NCBI GenBank assembly: GCA_016293915.1
Contig: JAEDCY010000010.1
Location: forward strand, 1 to 64,000
Reading direction: 5' to 3'
DNA: 64,000 bases
DNA from: Treponema sp.
GTDB taxonomy: Bacteria > Spirochaetota > Spirochaetia > Treponematales > Treponemataceae
Position numbers and translations under genes: made by a program. The notes under the pieces were generated by a model, which saw only the letters and a program-made list of their open reading frames with translations, was not told where the DNA came from and searched no databases. Positions 58,925 to 64,000 of the stretch are shown here, piece by piece. Position 1 is the first letter of the stretch. The number at the start of each line of letters is the position of its first letter.

Positions 58925-60346
58925 ATGACAACACAAGAAATCGTAAGCAAACTCTGGAACCTTTGTAATGTTCTCAGAGATGACGGAATTACCTATCAGA
59001 ATTATCTTAATGAACTCACATACATTCTTTTCTTAAAGATGTGCTCAGAAATACCTGGAGCAGAAGAACAGATACCAGAAAAATATCGCTGGGCAAAGCT
59101 TGTTGCAAAAGATGGAATTGCCCTCAAAGATTTTTATAAAGAACTTCTTGATCATCTTGGTACAAAATCAAAAGGACGTGTTCTCGAAATTTATGCAGGA
59201 AGTCAGACATCTATAGACGAACCAAAAAATCTTGAAAAAATCATAAAATCAATTGATGCCCTAGACTGGTTTTCTGCAAAAGATGAAGGACTCGGTGACC
59301 TTTACGAAGGCTTACTCGAAAAAAATGCTACAGAGAAAAAGAGTGGAGCTGGTCAGTATTTTACACCTCGTGTTTTGATTGATGTAATGACAGAGCTTGT
59401 AAAACCTCAGATAGGCGAAAAGTGTAATGACCCAGCCTGCGGTACTTTTGGTTTTATGATAGCCGCTCACAAATATGTTCTTGATAACAATAATGGTCTT
59501 ATAAACTGTACAAGCGAACAGCAGGAGTTTGAAGATAAAGAAGCTTTCACAGGAACAGAGCTTGTACACGACACACATCGCCTTGCTCTTATGAATGCAT
59601 ACCTTCACGATATAAACGGAAAAATCACACTTGGCGATACCTTAAGTTCAATCGGAATGGAAATGAAAGGCTACGATGTAGTTCTTACAAATCCGCCATT
59701 TGGAACAAAAAAAGGTGGTGAACGAGCACTCCGCACAGACCTTACATACACAACAAGCAACAAACAGCTGAATTTTTTACAGCATATTTACCGCTCTCTC
59801 AAAGCAGATGGAAAAGCCAGAGCTGCAGTAGTTCTTCCAGATAACGTTCTTTTTGCAGATGGTGACGGCGAAAAAATCCGAGTAGACTTAATGAACAAAT
59901 GTAATCTTCATACAGTTCTACGTCTGCCAACAGGAATCTTTTATGCTCAGGGTGTAAAAACAAATGTACTCTTTTTTACACGAGGAACAAAAGATAAAGA
60001 TAACACAAAAGAAGTCTGGTTCTATGATTTACGCACAAACATGCCTAGCTTTGGAAAAACCAACCAGCTTAAAAAAGAACACTTTGAAGATTTCATCAAA
60101 GCCTTTAATACGAAAGACCGAAAGGCTGTAAAAGATGAACGGTGGAACTGTTTTACCCGCGAACAGATTTCTCAAAAAGGTAACAGCCTCGATTTAGGTC
60201 TTATCCGCGATGAAAGTATCCTTGATTATGAAGATCTTCCAGACCCAATCGAAAGTGCAGAAGATGCAATCACACAGTTAGAAATGGCAGCAGATTTAAT
60301 TCGTGATGTTGTACGCGAGTTGAAGAAGACGGAGAACAAGAAATGA
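58925..60346 (+). CDS. hsdM: Type I DNA methyltransferase, M subunit
   Basis: A 473-residue N6-adenine methyltransferase. An N-terminal helical domain (LWNLCNVLRDDGITYQNYL) is followed by AdoMet motif I DPACGTFGFMIA and catalytic motif IV VVLTNPPFG. It modifies adenine in the HsdS-specified site. It starts 17 bp after hsdR and its stop overlaps the next start (ATGA). Confidence 0.96.
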   Translation: MTTQEIVSKLWNLCNVLRDDGITYQNYLNELTYILFLKMCSEIPGAEEQIPEKYRWAKLVAKDGIALKDFYKELLDHLGTKSKGRVLEIYAGSQTSIDEPKNLEKIIKSIDALDWFSAKDEGLGDLYEGLLEKNATEKKSGAGQYFTPRVLIDVMTELVKPQIGEKCNDPACGTFGFMIAAHKYVLDNNNGLINCTSEQQEFEDKEAFTGTELVHDTHRLALMNAYLHDINGKITLGDTLSSIGMEMKGYDVVLTNPPFGTKKGGERALRTDLTYTTSNKQLNFLQHIYRSLKADGKARAAVVLPDNVLFADGDGEKIRVDLMNKCNLHTVLRLPTGIFYAQGVKTNVLFFTRGTKDKDNTKEVWFYDLRTNMPSFGKTNQLKKEHFEDFIKAFNTKDRKAVKDERWNCFTREQISQKGNSLDLGLIRDESILDYEDLPDPIESAEDAITQLEMAADLIRDVVRELKKTENKK

Positions 60347-60969
60347 AAAAACGTGAAAAAAAACAAAAAATAAAGAAGCCAAAAGATCCAAGACCATTTG
60401 CCCAAAGACATCCGAAATGGAATACATTTTTTGCATTTATAATTCTAATTTTACTTGGGATTGGTGCATTTTTTCTTTTAAAAATAATTGGTAAAGGTAT
60501 TATAAAGTTTATTAATTCATTAATAGATCTTTCTTCAAAGCTTGATGCCGTTATAATCGTTGCTTTAATAACTGCTATAGTAACTATTATTTCAGGAGTC
60601 ATATCTAAAGTAATTGATTATAAGCAAAAAAGAAACGAATATCTTTCACAAAAGAGAGAAGAACCATATGCAGAATTTATAAACGTATACTACAAAATGC
60701 AAGAAAAAGCTTCAAAGCAGGAATTATATTACCCAGACGAAATGTTTGATGATATTCAGAAATTCCAAAAAAAACTAATGTTATGGGGATCTAATCGGGT
60801 TGTAAAAGCATGGATTGCGTATAGAACAAATGCAAGTCTTGATGGAACAAATGTGTTGTTTTACATGGAAAATATATTATATGCAATAAGAAAAGATATA
60901 GGATATAAAAACTTAGGTAAAGGTAAATTACTTTCAATGTCAATTAATGATTTTGTATCACGAAGGTAG
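60343..60969 (+). CDS. Small two-TM protein of unknown function between hsdM and hsdS
   Basis: A 208-residue protein. The N-terminus is very basic (KKREKKQKIKKPKDP), two membrane segments lie at about 29-50 and 68-90, and a charged cytoplasmic C-terminal domain follows (KRNEYLSQKREEPYAEFINV). I recognise no family. Its ATG overlaps the hsdM stop and hsdS starts 7 bp after it, so it is tightly embedded in the restriction operon. It could be an accessory defence effector, a membrane tether, or a passenger gene. Confidence 0.75.
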   Translation: MKKREKKQKIKKPKDPRPFAQRHPKWNTFFAFIILILLGIGAFFLLKIIGKGIIKFINSLIDLSSKLDAVIIVALITAIVTIISGVISKVIDYKQKRNEYLSQKREEPYAEFINVYYKMQEKASKQELYYPDEMFDDIQKFQKKLMLWGSNRVVKAWIAYRTNASLDGTNVLFYMENILYAIRKDIGYKNLGKGKLLSMSINDFVSRR

Positions 60970-60975
60970 ATTTTT

Positions 60976-62403
60976 ATGAGCAATAATACAAAAAATGATA
61001 TTGAAATATTAGAATCTCCTTATAAACTGCCCGAAGGTTGGAAATGGGGTAGATTGGGAGATTTTATAGATATTTATCGCGGCGTTTCCTACAAAAAAAC
61101 AGATGTGCATAGTGAGAAACAACAAAATGATTGTTTGATTATGCGTGGTGGCAATATTGAGGAAGGTAACATAAATATTGATGCAGATAATGTCTATGTT
61201 GATAAATCAATTGTAGCAGAAAGCCAATTTATCAAGAAGAATGATGTTATTATCGTCACTTCTACGGGAAGTACTAAAGTTATTGGAAGAGCTGGTATTT
61301 CTAATGATAATTATTCGGATGTTGCTTTTGGTGCATTTCTTACTCTTGCAAGACCAAACGGGAAGGCTGATAAATCATTTGTAAATCATTATTTTCAATC
61401 TTCGTTATATCGAGAACGAATCCGTCAATTAGCAAGTGGGGTTAATATAAATAATATCCGTACTGATTATATTACAGAATCTCCATTTCCTCTTCCTCCA
61501 AACATTGAAGAGCAACAGCGTATTGTAAACCGCATAGAAAGTATGTTTGCAAAACTAGACGAAGCAAAAGAAAAAGCCCAAAACGTAGTAGACAGTTTCG
61601 AAACCCGCAAAGCCGCCATTCTCCATCAGGCATTCACCGGTAACCTCACCGCAAAATGGCGCAAAGAACAAGACTGCAATAATTGCAATAATTGCAATAA
61701 TACAGTATTAGATGACATTTCTAGTTATTCCAAAAATCTCAGTAAAAAAGATTTTGACAATATTTCTTTTTTTCAACAAAAAGTCGACAATATTCAATTA
61801 TCTGATGGAACTATTTGGAGTAAATGTTCTGTAGGTGCAATTGGAATTGTATCAAATGGAAGTACGCCATCTAGAAAAATGGATACATATTGGAATGGAG
61901 ATATACCTTGGGTAAGTTCCGGAGAAGTTTCAAACAATATTATTTGTAATACAAAAGAATGTATTACAAACGATGGATATGATAATTCTTCTGTAAAAAT
62001 GCTTCCAAAAGGAACAGTTTTAATTGCCATGATAGGAGAAGGAAAAACAAGAGGACAAAGTTCCATATTGGATATTCCAGCTACTATAAATCAAAATATA
62101 GCTGCAATTAATATTGAACATGGATTTATAGAGCCTAAATTTCTTTGGTATTGGTTTCAAAAAGAATACAAGAAGAATAGGACTGCAGGCTCTGGCTCTG
62201 GACCACAAGCTCTTAATTGCCAACGTGTTCGAGAACTCGATTTCATTGTTCCATCTCTTTCAGAACAACAAGAAATCGTGCGGATCCTCGACAGTGTCCT
62301 AGAAAAAGAAAGCACTTCCAAATCTGCCGCCGAACAAGTCCTAGAACAAATAGATCTGCTAAAGAAATCCATCCTAGCAAGAGCCTTCAGAGGGGAGTTG
62401 TAA
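60976..62403 (+). CDS. hsdS: Type I restriction enzyme specificity subunit
   Basis: A 475-residue protein with two target-recognition domains and two conserved helical spacers. Domain 1 starts LPEGWKWGRLGDFIDIYRG; the central spacer is EEQQRIVNRIESMFAKLDEA to AILHQAFTGNLTAKW. Domain 2 starts WSKCSVGAIGIVSNGSTPSR; the C-terminal spacer is SEQQEIVRILDSVLEKE to ILARAFRGEL. Each recognises half of a split DNA site. Three 9-bp tandem repeats encode NCN-type residues (about 234-242) at the end of the central spacer. The spacers are visibly richer in GC than the recognition domains. Confidence 0.95.
   Translation: MSNNTKNDIEILESPYKLPEGWKWGRLGDFIDIYRGVSYKKTDVHSEKQQNDCLIMRGGNIEEGNINIDADNVYVDKSIVAESQFIKKNDVIIVTSTGSTKVIGRAGISNDNYSDVAFGAFLTLARPNGKADKSFVNHYFQSSLYRERIRQLASGVNINNIRTDYITESPFPLPPNIEEQQRIVNRIESMFAKLDEAKEKAQNVVDSFETRKAAILHQAFTGNLTAKWRKEQDCNNCNNCNNTVLDDISSYSKNLSKKDFDNISFFQQKVDNIQLSDGTIWSKCSVGAIGIVSNGSTPSRKMDTYWNGDIPWVSSGEVSNNIICNTKECITNDGYDNSSVKMLPKGTVLIAMIGEGKTRGQSSILDIPATINQNIAAINIEHGFIEPKFLWYWFQKEYKKNRTAGSGSGPQALNCQRVRELDFIVPSLSEQQEIVRILDSVLEKESTSKSAAEQVLEQIDLLKKSILARAFRGEL
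61675..61701 (+). repeat. 9-bp tandem repeat in hsdS central spacer
   Basis: Three perfect copies of TGCAATAAT, each adding Cys-Asn-Asn to the protein. The unit length is a multiple of three, so copy-number change keeps the frame but alters the distance between the two recognition domains. Confidence 0.85.
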
Positions 62404-62405
62404 AA

Positions 62406-64000
62406 ATGCATATTATTGGAATTGAATTAATAAATGATAAAAAAAATATTTTCAAAAATCTTATATATAAAGATTCAAACAATAATGGTTGGTATCCGTT
62501 TTGCAAATATGATAATTGTAATATTCCTCCTAGTGTGGATGAGCCAATAGACTTCATAATCCCTTATTCATTTTATAAATTAAATAATTTTTTACAAAGA
62601 AATATATCTATAAGTTGTATAGTTGGAAAAAATGGTTCTGGAAAATCAACTTTATTAGATATTCTTTATAGAATAATTAATAATTTTGCTTTTTGTATAA
62701 AACAACTGTTTCCATACAATGGTTGTGATTTATATTTTTCTGATGGATTTAGCGCGTCATTATACTTCTCTATCTTGGATAATGAGAAAGAATATGTTGG
62801 ATATATAAAAAATAATGATAAAACACTGAATATTAAATTTCCTAAAGAATCGGAAATTTCGGTAGAATTGAATTCCAATTTTGAAATAATAAATGAAGAG
62901 TATTGCAAAAGAGTAATAGCACTTTCAAAACTTCAGGAATTATTTTATACGATTGTAACTAATTATAGTATGTATTCATTCAATCCTGAGGATTTTAATG
63001 ATAATGTTTTTTATCCAGAAGGAATATTTCATAAAAACGATGCATATATTACACCAATAGTTTTATTACCTTTTAGGGATCCGAATGGAATCATTTTAAT
63101 TGATAATGAAAGGAAATTAGCTCGACAACGTATAATTGCATTACAAGTCTTTTTATATAATTATAGAAATGCAAAATATAATCTAATAACAAATAAAAAA
63201 CCTCTAAAAATTTCGTATTTATTCAATCAAAAATATTTAGAAGAACATGGTGAAAAAGAACAGAAAAAACAGTTTAATGAACTTGGAAAAAAACTTAATT
63301 CTTTGTTGAATTCAGAATCAGAAACCTTAAAACAAGATGGTGAGAGATTTATACTAAATGTCGCATATTATAAGTATTATTTTGAATCTATAAAGAAGGC
63401 GTGGATAAGAAAGATTCTAAAGAAAAATGGAAAGAATGATATTGCAAATTTTAATATAGATGAATCAATAAAAAATGCATTAATTCATTATCTTGCATTT
63501 AAAACCATAAAAACATGTTCTCATTACGGATTATTCTTAAAGAGTTTTGACTTTAGAGATGTTAATAATTGTGCTTCAGATGTTATAGATGAAATTCTTA
63601 AAGATAATACTTTTATAACTTTGAAAATACGACAATGTTTTTATTTCTTTTCGATGGAATATGATTTTTCTAATGGTATTGATAAAAAAAATTATCGAGA
63701 AATAACAAAAATTACTTCTGGAAATGAACAATGCATCGATGATTTTTTTATAAAATTGCCACCATCGATTTTCCAAACCGATTTGATATTTGAAGATGAA
63801 ACAACTGGAAAACCAATTGAATTATCTTCAATGAGTAGTGGTGAATTACAGTTGCTTAATACTTTTAGCTATGTTTTATACCACCTGAAAAATTTAGAGT
63901 GCGATAAGTCAGAGCTGTCTAAGAAAAATAATATAGATTATCCCAATTATAAACATTTTTTGCTTGTATTTGATGAAGCAGAATTATATATGCATCCTGA
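62406..64000 (+). CDS. AAA/ABC-type ATPase of defence-island type (3' end beyond window)
   Basis: 531 codons are visible from ATG at 62406. Walker A is CIVGKNGSGKSTLLDIL (about 71-87), an ABC-like signature region reads LSSMSSGELQLLNTF, and Walker B is LLVFDEAELYMHP at the window edge. The long insert between them is AT-rich and resembles the lid of OLD/PtuA/RloC-like ATPases used in phage defence. It starts 3 bp after hsdS. Whether a nuclease domain or a partner gene follows cannot be seen. Confidence 0.8.
   Translation, partial: MHIIGIELINDKKNIFKNLIYKDSNNNGWYPFCKYDNCNIPPSVDEPIDFIIPYSFYKLNNFLQRNISISCIVGKNGSGKSTLLDILYRIINNFAFCIKQLFPYNGCDLYFSDGFSASLYFSILDNEKEYVGYIKNNDKTLNIKFPKESEISVELNSNFEIINEEYCKRVIALSKLQELFYTIVTNYSMYSFNPEDFNDNVFYPEGIFHKNDAYITPIVLLPFRDPNGIILIDNERKLARQRIIALQVFLYNYRNAKYNLITNKKPLKISYLFNQKYLEEHGEKEQKKQFNELGKKLNSLLNSESETLKQDGERFILNVAYYKYYFESIKKAWIRKILKKNGKNDIANFNIDESIKNALIHYLAFKTIKTCSHYGLFLKSFDFRDVNNCASDVIDEILKDNTFITLKIRQCFYFFSMEYDFSNGIDKKNYREITKITSGNEQCIDDFFIKLPPSIFQTDLIFEDETTGKPIELSSMSSGELQLLNTFSYVLYHLKNLECDKSELSKKNNIDYPNYKHFLLVFDEAELYMHP

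Noticed and set aside
61675..61701. Short direct repeats as a CRISPR array
   Set aside because: Nine-base units without spacers, in frame inside hsdS. No CRISPR-like array of spaced repeats was seen anywhere in the window.

Overview
The window is a low-GC chromosomal segment spanning the replication origin of a spirochaete, most likely a Treponema. The evidence is the dnaA-dnaN-recF-DUF721-rpmH-rnpA-yidD-yidC-jag block with gyrB and gyrA beside it, a cyclophilin-FKBP fusion lipoprotein, class III cyclases with 7TM periplasmic-sensing modules, and many spirochaete-style lipoproteins. The genus is an inference from gene content, not a database match. I saw no rRNA, tRNA, CRISPR array or transposase.

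Layout. 1-8393 (minus strand) is a very AT-rich surface-polysaccharide locus: two glycosyltransferases, an ABC exporter, an RgpF-like protein, a membrane acyltransferase, an SGNH/SASA esterase lipoprotein and a hexapeptide acetyltransferase. 8579-14009 holds a sodium symporter, an M16 zinc-protease lipoprotein and metF. 14244-24303 (all minus) is the origin operon from dnaA down to a dual immunophilin. The dnaA-dnaN gap has DnaA boxes, DnaA-trio repeats and an AT-rich stretch in the same order as the Bacillus subtilis basal origin. 24633-32849 contains gyrB and gyrA (plus) separated by small accessory genes, including a DUF4160 gene broken by an in-frame stop. 32850-34293 is a 1.4 kb non-coding region with a probable small RNA, three perfect DnaA boxes and eight parS-like palindromes. 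34294-44965 is mixed metabolism: GNAT, GH43, HAD phosphatase, ABC exporter, AzlCD, DHH phosphoesterase, mnmA, amidohydrolase, a lipoprotein and dCMP deaminase. 45067-50386 is a signalling block: two overlapping membrane cyclase genes divergent from a SpoIIE-type phosphatase. 50388-55887 has hrpB, a DUF218 protein, a MATE transporter and proC. 56001-64000 is a type I restriction-modification operon (hsdR, hsdM, a small membrane protein, hsdS) followed by an ATPase gene that runs off the window.

The most interesting observation is in the two cyclase genes (45067-48920). The first protein keeps both metal-binding aspartates but has lost the transition-state Asn/Arg pair. The second keeps Thr/Asn/Arg but has lost at least one metal aspartate. 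They look like the two halves of an obligate heterodimer, comparable to the C1/C2 halves of animal adenylyl cyclase.

Several families of dispersed palindromic repeats decorate gene edges. One is read in frame inside hrpB, one supplies the C-terminal tail of a small protein, and one sits in the loop of the metF terminator hairpin. Repeat-derived sequence also creates spurious N-terminal extensions on several open frames; starts were moved where a better start was visible.
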